Positions 17,018-25,986 of a DNA stretch of 41,419 nt are shown here, in pieces (the stretch's first letter is position 1; every line of letters begins with the position of its first letter). Below the pieces are notes generated by a model, which ran no database searches, had not been told where the DNA came from, and worked only from the letters and a program-made list of their open reading frames with translations. Made by a program: the position numbers and the translations under genes. The stretch is from positions 1 to 41,419 of the forward strand of contig JABDLS010000022.1 of the NCBI GenBank assembly GCA_013002885.1, given 5' to 3'. The stretch is from Gemmatimonadota bacterium. GTDB taxonomy: Bacteria; Gemmatimonadota; Gemmatimonadetes; Longimicrobiales; Gaopeijiaceae.

Positions 17018-18338
17018 AGACCGGGTGCATGCGACCGGTCCGTGCCATGTTCACGCGGAGTTCGCCGCTGCTACGCATGAAGAGGGTGGTGAGGCGTCCG
17101 TTGATGGCGCCAAGCGCCAGATCGTGACGCTGAAGTGCTGGCGCGTCAAAATCGCGCTCCACCCAACAGGTGGGATGGAACTCCTGGACCAGCCATCCGT
17201 CGGCCACCCCACGCCGCACCGCTTCGTCCCAGTCCTCCTCGGTCACACCGGCTCCGACGACGACGCCGCGGCCGCGGGTGTCCAGGCCCTTCTTGAGGAC
17301 GAAGCGATCGCGATCGCGACTCACTTCTTCGAGGATGTCGCTGGGCACCAGCCGAAGATTCCGCGACCAGGGCACGTGCTTCTGTAGCTCTGCGTAGTCG
17401 TCAGGGTCGAAGAGGTAGCGGAAGTCGGGGTCGGAGATGATGGCGAGGCAGAGCTTGTCGTCGCCCACCCAGCGCCCTCTCTGTCCATTCTGGACGAAGA
17501 GCGCCCGGTCGCGTACCGCGTGGACGAAGCAGTCGAGGTTCTTTCGGTGCTTCCGGAAGGGCTGCATGCCCAGCTTCTGGTATGCGTGTGTCACCGGGCG
17601 GCCGTCGACCGTGGGTGGGCCCGTTCCGACACCGTCATAGTGGATCTGTCTGGGATCGATCTCGTCGCACTCGATCCCCTCCCAGCGCACGTGCTTTGCG
17701 AAGTCCCCCAGCTCGAGCCGATTCCCGCCCTCTTCTCGGAGGAGCGCGATGTAGTCAGGCCGCGTTCCGGTGTCTGCCTCGATGACCTCGAGGAACCACT
17801 TCGCCATGAACCCCTTTTCTTCATGGTCCAGAGCCGGAGGCATGGGGTAGCCCCGCTCCTCCATGAACTCACGCCACGCCCGGTTGCAGATGCCCGAGAA
17901 GACGAAGCCGCCGGGGCAGTTTGCATTGGTCTCCAGGATCCAGAAGCCGCCGTCGGGATCGAGCATGAGGTCGAGACGGCAGATGTGGACCTTGGCATTG
18001 GCGGGGTCGAGGTCGGCCGCGAGGTCGGCGGCGAGGTCCGGAGGCGTGGAAAGGGCCCGACGCACTGCTTCGTCCTCGTAGGAGGCGTCTACGATGGCCT
18101 GGATGGCCCGGTGGTACGTGGCCGTAACCTGGCGGAAGCGCTGCGAGTACTCGGCCGTCACCATCTGGGCCGGACCGAGGAGAAAGGGTTTGCCCTCGGC
18201 GAAGTGGAACCGGTCCTGAGCCTTCATGCGGAGCGCCTCGCCGTCCGGCGTCTGGCCTTCCTCCATCAGCGCCTGATGAAAATCGAGGTCGAGCCCCGAC
18301 CAACGCGGTCGTACGACGTCTTCGAGGGGTGCGGTCAT
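16986..18338 (-). CDS. Circularly permuted ATP-grasp family protein
   Basis: 450 residues. The metal-binding strand (CRLDLMLDPDGGFWILETNAN, near 120-150) comes before the lysine and glycine-loop strand (FVLKKGLDTRGRGVVVGAG, near 350), the reverse of classical ATP-grasp order, as in permuted amide ligases such as glutathionylspermidine synthetase relatives. This implies ATP-dependent joining of a carboxylate to an amine; the partners are unknown. ATG at 18336-18338 has GGGAG ten bases upstream. The gene stands alone, convergent with the ABC exporter and divergent from the SulP gene, with 252 bases between them that show no further gene. Confidence 0.75.
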   Translation of the reverse strand: MTAPLEDVVRPRWSGLDLDFHQALMEEGQTPDGEALRMKAQDRFHFAEGKPFLLGPAQMVTAEYSQRFRQVTATYHRAIQAIVDASYEDEAVRRALSTPPDLAADLAADLDPANAKVHICRLDLMLDPDGGFWILETNANCPGGFVFSGICNRAWREFMEERGYPMPPALDHEEKGFMAKWFLEVIEADTGTRPDYIALLREEGGNRLELGDFAKHVRWEGIECDEIDPRQIHYDGVGTGPPTVDGRPVTHAYQKLGMQPFRKHRKNLDCFVHAVRDRALFVQNGQRGRWVGDDKLCLAIISDPDFRYLFDPDDYAELQKHVPWSRNLRLVPSDILEEVSRDRDRFVLKKGLDTRGRGVVVGAGVTEEDWDEAVRRGVADGWLVQEFHPTCWVERDFDAPALQRHDLALGAINGRLTTLFMRSSGELRVNMARTGRMHPVFMAADPASPS

Positions 18339-18590
18339 CGCGGCTTTCTCCCATAGGTGACCCGATCCCCATCCTCCCGGCGTGCGCCAGAATACGGTGG
18401 TGTCGTGTCGACTCGCCAGTTTTGGCGCACGATGAAAGGCGCGCGCCGCTCATCGATGGCGCGGACGGGGGCGGGCATCGGCGGTCGACGATCATCGAAG
18501 ACCCGTCGGCTGGCGCGAAGCCGGGTCGTTGCCGCACCTTCGCGTGCGATGAGCCTCCAGCACGGTCGGCTCTCTCACACGAGGAGCTCG

Positions 18591-20816
18591 ATGCCCGCCG
18601 ATTCGTCGAGGATTCGCTTTACGCCAGGGGACCTCTCCGGAGGCGTCGCGGCGGCCGTCGTATCGATTCCCGGGAACGTGGCTGCCGGCGTCATCGCGTT
18701 CGCGCCGCTGGGGCCCGAGTACGCGGGGCAGGGGATCCTGGCGGGCATGTTGAGCTCGATCATCGCCGGCTTCCTGGCGTCGCTGACGGGCGGGGCGCCG
18801 GGGATGATCGCCGGGCCGAAGGCGACCACCTCGATGGTGTTCGCGGCCATGCTCACGTCCCTGGTCGCCACAGGGCACTTCGACCTGTCGACGCCCGACG
18901 GCGAACGGCTTCTCCTCTCCCTGGCGTTCGGCGCGGTACTCCTCAGCGGGAGCGTCCAGACGTTGCTCGGGGCGTTCCGGGTGGGGGGACTGGTCAAGTT
19001 CATGCCGTACCCGGTGGTGGCCGGGATCCGCAACACCACGGCGATCCTCCTCATCAACAGCCAGATCTGGCCGTCGATGGGCGTGGACCGCCAGAGCTGG
19101 TCCGCGTTCTTCTCCGACCTGGGGCAGATCCAGCCGGGGACGATGGCGGTCACGGCCTTCACGGCGCTATTCGTTGCGAAGGGGGGGCGAATCCTGAGAA
19201 AGCCCGCGGTTCCCATCGCTGCCCTCGTCGCCGGGAGCGGCCTGTACTACCTCATCGATACACTCGCTCCGGGGGCTCGTCTGGGCCCAGTGCTCGGTGC
19301 TCTTCCGCCCGTCGTGCCGAGTCCCGACTACTTGACCAGCGTGTTGCCCGCTCTGGCCGCAAGTGTCGATCTCGGTGTCGTTGCGGCGGTCGTTGCAGGA
19401 GCCCTGGCCATCGCGGTTCTCGACTCCATCTCGGCCCTCATCACGCTGGTCAGCTACCAGAGCATCGCCGATCGCCGATTCGACGCCAACCGCCAGTTGG
19501 TGGGGCAAGGCATCGGCTCGATGGCGGTCGCCTTCTTCGGTGGTCTCACCACCAGTGGCATTCTCGCCCGGGCAGTGGTCAACCACCGCGCCGGCGGTCG
19601 CTCCCGGGCGTCGGGCGCGGTGAACGGCGTCGCCGTGCTGGTCCTCATGCTGCTCCTCACCAAGCCATTGGCTCTCCTGCCGAAGGCAGCCATCGCTGGG
19701 CTCATCATGGTCATCGCGTCGGCTCTCTTCGACCGCTGGAGCTTCGGTCAGGTCAAAGAGAGCATTCGACCCGACGCCACCGACCGAAGGGACAACGTCG
19801 TGGCGACGGTCCAAATGATGTTCGTGGTCCTCGTCGGCGTCGTCTGGGGTCTGGTGGAGGCGGTGGGAGCCGGCGTCGTTCTGTCCATCGTCGTCTTCGT
19901 GGTCCAGATGAGTCGGTCGCCCATCCGACGGATTCGAACCGGGGCTACCGTCCGGTCGGCAAAGAGCCGGGACTCGGAGACGACGCGGATCCTGGAAGAG
20001 AAGGGCCACCGGATCGCCGTTCTCGAGCTGGAGGGCACCATCTTCTTCGGTTCCTCCGATGCCCTGGCATCGCGGGCGGAAGAACTTGCGGAGGACGGGG
20101 CGGACTTCGTGATCTTCGATCTCCGACGCGTCCGGGACATCGACGCAACCGGCTTCAAGGTCCTGGGCCAGACGTTCGTGCGACTCAGGAGCCGGGGCAC
20201 CACCCTGGGCTTCAGCTTCGTCATCCCCGACGTCCTGAGGCCCGAGATCGCCGAGGACCTCATGCTCAACGGTGTGCCCGAGGCGCGGATGTTCGAGAGC
20301 ACGGACCGGGCCCTCGAGTACTTCGAGGACGGACTCCTCATGAAACTCGGTGCCGACGAGTTCGACGAGAAGGGTTGGACGCTGGACATGTTCGCCGCGG
20401 ACTGGGGCCTGGAGTCGGACGAGGCGCGCATCCTCGAGACCTACGTAGGAGAGCGGTGGTTCGATGGCGGCGACTTCCTCTTCAACGTCGGCGACACGGA
20501 CCGAACGCTGTTTCTCCTCCGCCGAGGTACCGCCGACATCACCATCCCCATCTCGGGAGAGGCACGACATCGGCGGCTGGGCACGGTGGCGAAGGGTACT
20601 GTCATCGGCGAGATCGCTCTCATCGATGGGCTCCCCCGATCGGCGGGCGTGCGGGCCACCGACCCGGTGGACGTCTACGAGCTCACCTTCGAGGCCTTCA
20701 TGCGTCTGGCCGAGGAGCATCCGACGATCGCCATCAAGATCCAGGCCGGGATCGGGGCGATTCTGGGTACACGCCTGCGCCGGGCCAACGCACTCATTGC
20801 CGAACTGGATTCCTAG
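18591..20816 (+). CDS. SulP/SLC26-type anion transporter with STAS and cNMP-binding domains
   Basis: ATG 18591 is chosen because GAGGAG ends four bases upstream and the protein then opens directly into the SulP fold (RFTPGDLSGGVAAAVVSIPGN); 78 open codons before it look non-coding. Of 741 residues, ~10-430 are the membrane part, ~465-565 a STAS domain (the switch loop reads DIDATGFKVL), and ~615-720 a cyclic-nucleotide-binding domain. The phosphate-binding cassette is intact (GEIALIDGLPRSAGVRA), so cAMP or cGMP binding is plausible. SulP proteins carry sulfate, bicarbonate or other anions. The Arg-rich alternative frames over this gene are shadows. Confidence 0.88.
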   Translation: MPADSSRIRFTPGDLSGGVAAAVVSIPGNVAAGVIAFAPLGPEYAGQGILAGMLSSIIAGFLASLTGGAPGMIAGPKATTSMVFAAMLTSLVATGHFDLSTPDGERLLLSLAFGAVLLSGSVQTLLGAFRVGGLVKFMPYPVVAGIRNTTAILLINSQIWPSMGVDRQSWSAFFSDLGQIQPGTMAVTAFTALFVAKGGRILRKPAVPIAALVAGSGLYYLIDTLAPGARLGPVLGALPPVVPSPDYLTSVLPALAASVDLGVVAAVVAGALAIAVLDSISALITLVSYQSIADRRFDANRQLVGQGIGSMAVAFFGGLTTSGILARAVVNHRAGGRSRASGAVNGVAVLVLMLLLTKPLALLPKAAIAGLIMVIASALFDRWSFGQVKESIRPDATDRRDNVVATVQMMFVVLVGVVWGLVEAVGAGVVLSIVVFVVQMSRSPIRRIRTGATVRSAKSRDSETTRILEEKGHRIAVLELEGTIFFGSSDALASRAEELAEDGADFVIFDLRRVRDIDATGFKVLGQTFVRLRSRGTTLGFSFVIPDVLRPEIAEDLMLNGVPEARMFESTDRALEYFEDGLLMKLGADEFDEKGWTLDMFAADWGLESDEARILETYVGERWFDGGDFLFNVGDTDRTLFLLRRGTADITIPISGEARHRRLGTVAKGTVIGEIALIDGLPRSAGVRATDPVDVYELTFEAFMRLAEEHPTIAIKIQAGIGAILGTRLRRANALIAELDS

Positions 20817-20832
20817 CCGACTGGCTTCCCCG

Positions 20833-23118
20833 CTACGGCTGGATGGCGTAGCCGATTTTCAGGAAGAAGGTGCGACTCCGCGTGGTGAGACCGAAGGTGT
20901 CGGTGGCTTCGTGTCCATCCGTATACCCCAGGAAGAAGGCTGTTTGGGGCGTGACCTTGTAGGAGAACAGGAACTGGGTGAAGAGCTGCTCCGACTGGGG
21001 CACCACCGGATCGACGTACTGTGCCGCCACCCGCTCGATGATCCGGTACTGAACGATGGCTCGTACGAAGGACCGGACGTTGAAGTGGTAGAGCGTGCGG
21101 ATCTGGACGAGGTTGGCGGTGAAGACCGGGTTGCCCTCGTATCGAAGCCGTTGATGCGTTAGCGCCAGCGTCGTCGCCAGTCGGCTCCCCAGATAGAAGC
21201 TGGTGCTCGGCGTAAGGACGAGACCGAACGAACGGCGGTTGTTGCGGAAGTCGACGAAGTCGCCCGTCCGGAAGATCGACCCCAGGGTGAACGACCCGGA
21301 AGGGCGCACTTCGAAGTTGCCTTCGAGTCGATTGAGGTCGTGGGTGATCCCACGGAAGAGGAGCTTACGACGGGTGGGTGAGACGACCACGGTAGACTGA
21401 CTCGGCCCCTGGTAACGCACTTCGGCGCCAACACGCTGGTCGGTGAGGGTGCCGTCGTGGTCCTCGGTGCGCTGATAGAGTGCGGTCGTCTGTATTCGGG
21501 TATACCATCCGTCGGCCGTCCCGTTGAAAACCCGGCCCACCGAGCCGTCGAGAACGCGGGTGTCGACCCGGGGAATGAAGCCAGCGTCGGCCCGGAAGTC
21601 GCTCCCCAGATCTTGGTAGCTCACCGAGGCGACCCAGTCACGGCTGAAGTGGTCGAAGGCCGCCGAAAGGGCCCAATCGCCGAAAGTGGTCGTCGGCTGA
21701 CCGAAGTCGGTCGCGAGCTGATCCGGGTAGTCGGTGCTGGACCTGAGCACCTGGAGCCGTAACGAATTCGATGGGGTGAGGCGGTGGAACGCGTCGGCGC
21801 CCACGACCTGGTTCTGGTAGTCGGTGCCGAAGCGACCCGTGTAGAGGACGCCCATGTTCGACGCCGGTCCGACATCCCGCCGGAACCGGGCAACACCGTT
21901 GTACGCCTCCTGGCCCAGGATGGCGGCAGCCGAGCCCTGGTTCGAGGGGAAGAGGAAGTTCGTGGACGCATCGCGGGCCGTGAAGAAGCCCACCGCGTTG
22001 GCCCCCTCCTTTCCGGTGAGCTTCACTCCGGCGTCGGGGTCGGCGACCGATCGGGTGAAGACGGCCTGGAGGGGCGTCAGGAAGAAGTCGGCGCCCTCGA
22101 GGAAGAAGGGTCGGGTCTCCGGAAAGAAGAGGGCGAAGCGCCGATTCTCCGCCAGCTGGGCGACATCTGCCTCCACCTGCGAGAAGTCCGGGTTGACGGT
22201 GGCGTTCAGGCTGAGGGCCGTGGTTACACCCCAGCGAACGTCCAGGCCGACGTCGGGATCGATGTCGGCCAGATCGGTCTGGGGGTCGGCAACCAGGTTG
22301 CCGGTGGGAAAAGGGTCACGACGCTGAGACCGGCTCGCCGTGAGCGTCGGGACGAACTCCACCGCGCTGCCGGGCTCGATACCCATGAAGCCGGTGATCT
22401 TGTTCGCGTGGCACAGAAGGCAGGTCGTATTGCGGTCCAGAGGAGCCGACCGCATCCGGCGCCGCACGCTTCGGGGGTACGAGCGGTCGATGATGAGGCC
22501 CCAGGTCTGCGCCCCTGCCGTCCTGGGAAAGCGAAGGGAGCTGAAGGGGATTCCCACCTCGACCACGTACCCGTCGTCCGTCCGACGCACCTCCGAATGC
22601 CAGACGGCGTTCCACGAGAAGTCCTCGATCCCTTCGGACCTGCTGAGGATGGCGTCCATTTGAACCCCGAGGGAGTTCACGCGGAACTCGAATCCGCGGC
22701 GCTCGTCGTTGAAGGGGTCGATGAGAAAGACGATGTGGTCGTCCTGGATCGTTCTCGCACGATCGTCCCTCTCGGCCAGGTGGGCGCGGATCTGATCAGG
22801 CTCGGGATCACTGGCGACGCAGCCGAAGTAGACCGTGACCGTGTCGTACAGCATCCGGCACACCGTCTCGACGGTCGCTGGTACGTTGTCGCCGGGCGCG
22901 GTTTCCCAGGAAAGGGGAATGACTTCCGCGTCCGCCCAGTCGGCCTCGTCGAGCGCCCCGTCGACCGTGATGGGTTCGGAGGTGCGTCCGATGCTGTAGG
23001 ACGGCGCGGGAGCCAGGGTCTGTCCCCGGACCTGGAAAGGCACCGCCCCGGCGGCGGCGATGAGCAGACCGGTGAGGCACCCGGCGGGGGAGAAGTAGGA
23101 GGGCATGGGTGGCTTCAT
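20833..23118 (-). CDS. DUF5916 outer-membrane protein with N-terminal CBM9-like domain and CxxCH
   Basis: 761 residues: signal peptide to about residue 33, a CBM9-like domain (~45-230: ITVDGALDEADWADAEVIP ... DDHIVFLIDPFND), then a C-terminal half of alternating strands ending in an aromatic-rich terminal strand (FFLKIGYAIQP), as in outer-membrane barrels. The DUF5916 hallmark FFLEGADFF is present near 350. Unusually, residues 233-237 read CLLCH, a c-type haem attachment motif, at the end of the CBM9-like domain. The gene follows the porin-like gene by 18 bases and is convergent with the SulP gene. The function of DUF5916 is unknown; uptake of polymer breakdown products is a common guess. Confidence 0.82.
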   Translation of the reverse strand: MKPPMPSYFSPAGCLTGLLIAAAGAVPFQVRGQTLAPAPSYSIGRTSEPITVDGALDEADWADAEVIPLSWETAPGDNVPATVETVCRMLYDTVTVYFGCVASDPEPDQIRAHLAERDDRARTIQDDHIVFLIDPFNDERRGFEFRVNSLGVQMDAILSRSEGIEDFSWNAVWHSEVRRTDDGYVVEVGIPFSSLRFPRTAGAQTWGLIIDRSYPRSVRRRMRSAPLDRNTTCLLCHANKITGFMGIEPGSAVEFVPTLTASRSQRRDPFPTGNLVADPQTDLADIDPDVGLDVRWGVTTALSLNATVNPDFSQVEADVAQLAENRRFALFFPETRPFFLEGADFFLTPLQAVFTRSVADPDAGVKLTGKEGANAVGFFTARDASTNFLFPSNQGSAAAILGQEAYNGVARFRRDVGPASNMGVLYTGRFGTDYQNQVVGADAFHRLTPSNSLRLQVLRSSTDYPDQLATDFGQPTTTFGDWALSAAFDHFSRDWVASVSYQDLGSDFRADAGFIPRVDTRVLDGSVGRVFNGTADGWYTRIQTTALYQRTEDHDGTLTDQRVGAEVRYQGPSQSTVVVSPTRRKLLFRGITHDLNRLEGNFEVRPSGSFTLGSIFRTGDFVDFRNNRRSFGLVLTPSTSFYLGSRLATTLALTHQRLRYEGNPVFTANLVQIRTLYHFNVRSFVRAIVQYRIIERVAAQYVDPVVPQSEQLFTQFLFSYKVTPQTAFFLGYTDGHEATDTFGLTTRSRTFFLKIGYAIQP

Positions 23119-23136
23119 GTCAGCGGGGAAGTGGAG

Positions 23137-24222
23137 TCACAAAGCGGCGGACAGCCGAAAGCCGAAGATCCACACTCCCTCCGACGCCGTGCCCTCGGGG
23201 AGCAGTTCCTCACTGAGCCACTGGACCGAGGCGGTCAGGTATACGATGTCACGAATACTGCGGCGCAGGAATGTCTCGACGTGTTCGGCCTGATGATCGA
23301 CGAAGGAAGGGAGGCCCGGGGTTCGCGCGATACCGACCCCCAGCGCGTTGGCACCGACTGTCCCGAGGTAGGTCAGGCCGACGAAAGGCTCGGTGCCCGC
23401 CTCTCCCGAGGCCAATCCCAACCGGCCGTTCAGAGAATGGACACCCGAGCTGATGCCGAGAACCGAATAGAGGCCTCTTGTGGGGAGGCGGCGCCCGGAA
23501 ACGCCGGCGGATTTATCGCTCGTCGTCGCCCAACCGCCGATGGATCCGGCCCACGTGTCGGCTGCCCACCGGAGGCGGCCGGCGAAAAAGACGCCCTTGT
23601 CCGGCGCGTCCAGACGGACGAGCTCTCCGTATGAGGCGCCGGGGTTGTCCGCGAGCCCGTGCGACGATGCCACGGACAGGGCAAGGTGCCCGCTCGGCAT
23701 CTGAGGGATACCTACTTGAGCGGTGGCGCCAAGCGTGTAGTCGGGAAAAATGATGGTCGGATTGTTGACGAAGGGCTGACCGAGGAAGAAGAGGTTCTCG
23801 TCGTTGGCGATCCGGCTCACGTCCAGAAATCCGGTGAGGTCCATCAGGCCCGCGTGCAACACGACCCGGCGGCCGGCATCCCACGCCAACCGAAACTCCG
23901 AGATCTGCACTCTCCCGCGGCCGTCGCTCCCCAGCGCGCTGCCAGCGTCCATGTTGGCGAAGGGAACCCGCGAGGAAACGCCGCCGCCACGAGGCGTTGT
24001 GTTGGCTTCCACATAGGCGTGCACCGTGACGGTCCCCAGGCGCAGATCTGCAAAGAGGTCCAGGGAGCCCACGAACTCGGAGCGGACGTTGTCTTCGCCG
24101 GTCGCCTGACCCACCAGGTTGACCGACGACCGGAAGTCGACGCCGGCTGGCCGTGTCTGGGCCGCCGACGGCGCGAAGGTCATGGCCAGAGCCACGAGCG
24201 CGGGCAGCAGTCGGGAGAGCAT
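23137..24222 (-). CDS. Outer-membrane porin-like protein (OprB-like)
   Basis: 361 residues from ATG at 24220-24222. A signal peptide (LPALVALAMTFAPSAAQ) is followed by alternating beta strands with many Gly, Ser and aromatic residues, including WDAGRRVVLHAGLMDLTGFLD and the conserved-looking FVNNPTIIFPDYTLGA, which resemble OprB-type carbohydrate porins. The final strand GVWIFGFRLSAAL has the terminal hydrophobic pattern of barrels, though it ends in Leu rather than Phe. A TTG start 12 codons upstream is possible but would put extra charge before the signal. It probably forms an operon with the DUF5916 gene. Substrate not determinable. Confidence 0.7.
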   Translation of the reverse strand: MLSRLLPALVALAMTFAPSAAQTRPAGVDFRSSVNLVGQATGEDNVRSEFVGSLDLFADLRLGTVTVHAYVEANTTPRGGGVSSRVPFANMDAGSALGSDGRGRVQISEFRLAWDAGRRVVLHAGLMDLTGFLDVSRIANDENLFFLGQPFVNNPTIIFPDYTLGATAQVGIPQMPSGHLALSVASSHGLADNPGASYGELVRLDAPDKGVFFAGRLRWAADTWAGSIGGWATTSDKSAGVSGRRLPTRGLYSVLGISSGVHSLNGRLGLASGEAGTEPFVGLTYLGTVGANALGVGIARTPGLPSFVDHQAEHVETFLRRSIRDIVYLTASVQWLSEELLPEGTASEGVWIFGFRLSAAL

Positions 24223-24283
24223 GGCGCCATACTCGCCCCGCCGTTCGCGTTGCGGCAAGGAGCGCTACGCCGAGACCTGTCTT

Positions 24284-24685
24284 TCAGTGGCTCCCGTGCA
24301 TGACCTCGCGGCTCGAAAGGAACCGCCATCGGAGGTGAAGGACGAACCACGCCAGCGACGAAACGGCCAGGACGAGGAGGCCGAATACCGAGCTATACAG
24401 CGCGACCTTGATGCCACCCCAGACCAGCGTCGGCGCGACAGTGCCGGCCCGTTCGATGGACTGCGCCGCGACCACGATGCCCACGAGGGTCCCGAGGATC
24501 CCCGTGATGAGTGAGAACCCGCCCCAGAAGAGAACCGAATCCATGAACGTCTTCGTCATGGGAAGGGGACGCGCGTCCCCCTCGAAGAGCCGCACCGTCG
24601 AGTAGAGGACGAGGGCGACGATGATTACCGAGGACATCGTGAGTGGATAGCGGATGAAGCCCATGGCCTCCCAGAGTTCGATCAT
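24284..24685 (-). CDS. MotA/TolQ/ExbB-like membrane protein
   Basis: 133 residues from ATG at 24683-24685, with AAGGAG five bases upstream. Three hydrophobic helices; the last two carry the proton-channel family pattern GILGTLVGIVVAAQSI ... GGIKVALYSSVFGLLVL. It is much shorter than ExbB or MotA and no ExbD/MotB partner is nearby. It overlaps the HAAS-like gene by four bases (ATGA) in the padR operon. The role may be a small proton-channel-like or scaffold subunit; function uncertain. Confidence 0.7.
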   Translation of the reverse strand: MIELWEAMGFIRYPLTMSSVIIVALVLYSTVRLFEGDARPLPMTKTFMDSVLFWGGFSLITGILGTLVGIVVAAQSIERAGTVAPTLVWGGIKVALYSSVFGLLVLAVSSLAWFVLHLRWRFLSSREVMHGSH

Positions 24686-25476
24686 GACGACTCCTTCGTT
24701 GAGTGATTGGGGTGGTCGAGTGCCTCTGCGTGTGCCTGTTCGACCCAGGTGATCCAGCTGTCCAGCGCCAGCCAACCCAGGCCTCCCATCACCGCGAGGA
24801 TGATGGCCGTGGAGAGGAGAGCAGCGTCACGAAAGAGCCAGGAAATGGTGAGTTCCACCGCGCGACCAGGAGCAGCCTCCACGGCCATCGCCAGCTCGAG
24901 TAGTCCGAGAACCACCCCGGCGGACCCGATGCTCAGTGTCAGGCCGGCGAGGACCGCGATGCTCGTGACGCCCCGACGAGGGTGTTCGTGGGCGCCCTTG
25001 ATCCAGAGTTGGAATGCTTTGGCGAGAACAATGGCGAGCATGGCGGTGCCGGCAGCGAGCACGGGCCAGAGGTAGAGCGAGGGATTGGAGAGTAGACCGG
25101 CACCGAGTAGGGTGGCGCCCTCCACGGCGAGCAATAGCACAGTCGCCAGTACCAGGACCCATCGCTCGACCATTCGCAGGCGCTCGGGGGCGAAGGGCGC
25201 GACGAGGCGCAGGTAGTATGGACGGGCCAGATCTTCCAACTCTCTGAGGGCCGGACCCGTCGGTACCAGGACTTCCGCAGCGCGCCGGTCGGCTTCCTCG
25301 GGTGGCAGACCCTGAGCCACGAGGCGTCGCCTGAGGGCCCGGAGGTCGTCGCTCAGTTCCGTGACGATCCGGGTCCGGGCGGGAAGCGGCAGACGGGGGT
25401 TCGACGCCACTGCGGAAAGGGATGGCACTCCTTGGCCGGTCTCAACCGGGCACGCTTGCTCGGACGGGCGCGTCAC
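24682..25476 (-). CDS. Membrane protein with HAAS-like N-terminal segment, padR partner
   Basis: 264 residues from GTG at 25474-25476 (GGAGG seven bases upstream; GTGA overlap with padR). Residues ~38-85 (ELSDDLRALRRRLVAQGLPP, then EEADRRAAEVL) resemble the short helical HAAS/permease-prefix domain often encoded after PadR genes. Four to five hydrophobic helices follow (about 105-130, 135-155, 170-195 and 215-240). No enzyme motif is visible. PadR-HAAS pairs act as regulator plus membrane sensor or effector; the exact task here is unknown. Confidence 0.7.
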   Translation of the reverse strand: MTRPSEQACPVETGQGVPSLSAVASNPRLPLPARTRIVTELSDDLRALRRRLVAQGLPPEEADRRAAEVLVPTGPALRELEDLARPYYLRLVAPFAPERLRMVERWVLVLATVLLLAVEGATLLGAGLLSNPSLYLWPVLAAGTAMLAIVLAKAFQLWIKGAHEHPRRGVTSIAVLAGLTLSIGSAGVVLGLLELAMAVEAAPGRAVELTISWLFRDAALLSTAIILAVMGGLGWLALDSWITWVEQAHAEALDHPNHSTKESS

Positions 25477-25826
25477 GGGAGTACCTCCCCGGGTCCCCTC
25501 AGCATGCCGAGGAGTCGATGCAGAATGACGTCCACGCGATCGGATCCGCCGACCAGATGACGCTCTCCTTTCTCGGTGAGGGCGTACACCTTTCGTCGGC
25601 GCCCCTCTTCCTTTGACCAGGAACCGCGGATGTGCCCGGCCTCTTCCAGGCGGTGAAGAATCGGGTAGAGCGTACCGTGTCGAAAGCGGAAGAGCCCGTT
25701 GCTACCCTCCTCGACGTCGATGGCGATCTGATAGCCGTGCTTCGCACCCTCCTGGAGGGTCGAGAGGATCAACAACTCGTTGATCCCCCGTGCGAAGCCC
25801 TGGACATCGAAGTCGTCGTCTGCCAT
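25473..25826 (-). CDS. PadR-family transcriptional regulator
   Basis: 117 residues, the normal length of subfamily-2 PadR proteins. The winged helix-turn-helix spans about residues 12-95, with the signatures ELLILSTLQEGAKHGYQIA, GTLYPILHRLEEAGHIRG and GRRRKVYALTEKGE. ATG 25826 has AAGGAG five bases upstream. It is the first gene of a three-gene operon with a HAAS-like membrane protein and an ExbB-like protein. PadR proteins usually repress their own operon; an inverted repeat at 25867-25888 lies 40 bases upstream and is the likely operator. Confidence 0.93.
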   Translation of the reverse strand: MADDDFDVQGFARGINELLILSTLQEGAKHGYQIAIDVEEGSNGLFRFRHGTLYPILHRLEEAGHIRGSWSKEEGRRRKVYALTEKGERHLVGGSDRVDVILHRLLGMLRGPGEVLP

Positions 25827-25866
25827 CGGAACTCCTTTTCACTGCCGATACTTCTTTCTGTATGTC

Positions 25867-25888
25867 GAGTGTCTTTATATCGTCACTC
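25867..25888 (-). promoter_or_regulatory. Inverted repeat GAGTG-N12-CACTC, candidate PadR operator
   Basis: Five-base arms around an AT-rich spacer (TCTTTATATCGT), within a strikingly AT-rich patch upstream of padR. The spacing is close to two helical turns centre to edge, as for PadR dimers. The AT-rich tract would also hold the padR promoter, but no clear -35/-10 pair was assigned. Confidence 0.45.
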
Positions 25889-25955
25889 TATATATCATGG
25901 CCTACACCACCGCGCAAGCGAGGATCGTGAACGGGCACGGGCCCGGACAGCGCCG

Positions 25956-25967
25956 AAACATATGTTT
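25956..25967. promoter_or_regulatory. Palindrome AAACATATGTTT
   Basis: A perfect 12-base palindrome, the first of three stacked dyads upstream of the sigma-54 promoter at 26074; its centre is about 138 bases before the predicted transcription start. Confidence 0.5.
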
Positions 25968-25969
25968 TC

Positions 25970-25985
25970 TGCGACATGTGTCGCA
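25970..25985. promoter_or_regulatory. Inverted repeat TGCGACA-TG-TGTCGCA, candidate enhancer-binding site
   Basis: Perfect seven-base arms around TG, centred about 122 bases before the predicted sigma-54 start. Distance and symmetry match upstream activating sequences bound by sigma-54 enhancer-binding proteins. Confidence 0.6.
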
Positions 25986-25986
25986 C

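Noticed and set aside
18329..20851. Long Arg/Gly-rich plus-strand frame over the SulP gene
   Set aside because: It lies over a clearly recognisable SulP-STAS-cNMP gene, and its composition is that of a shifted reading of GC-rich codons.
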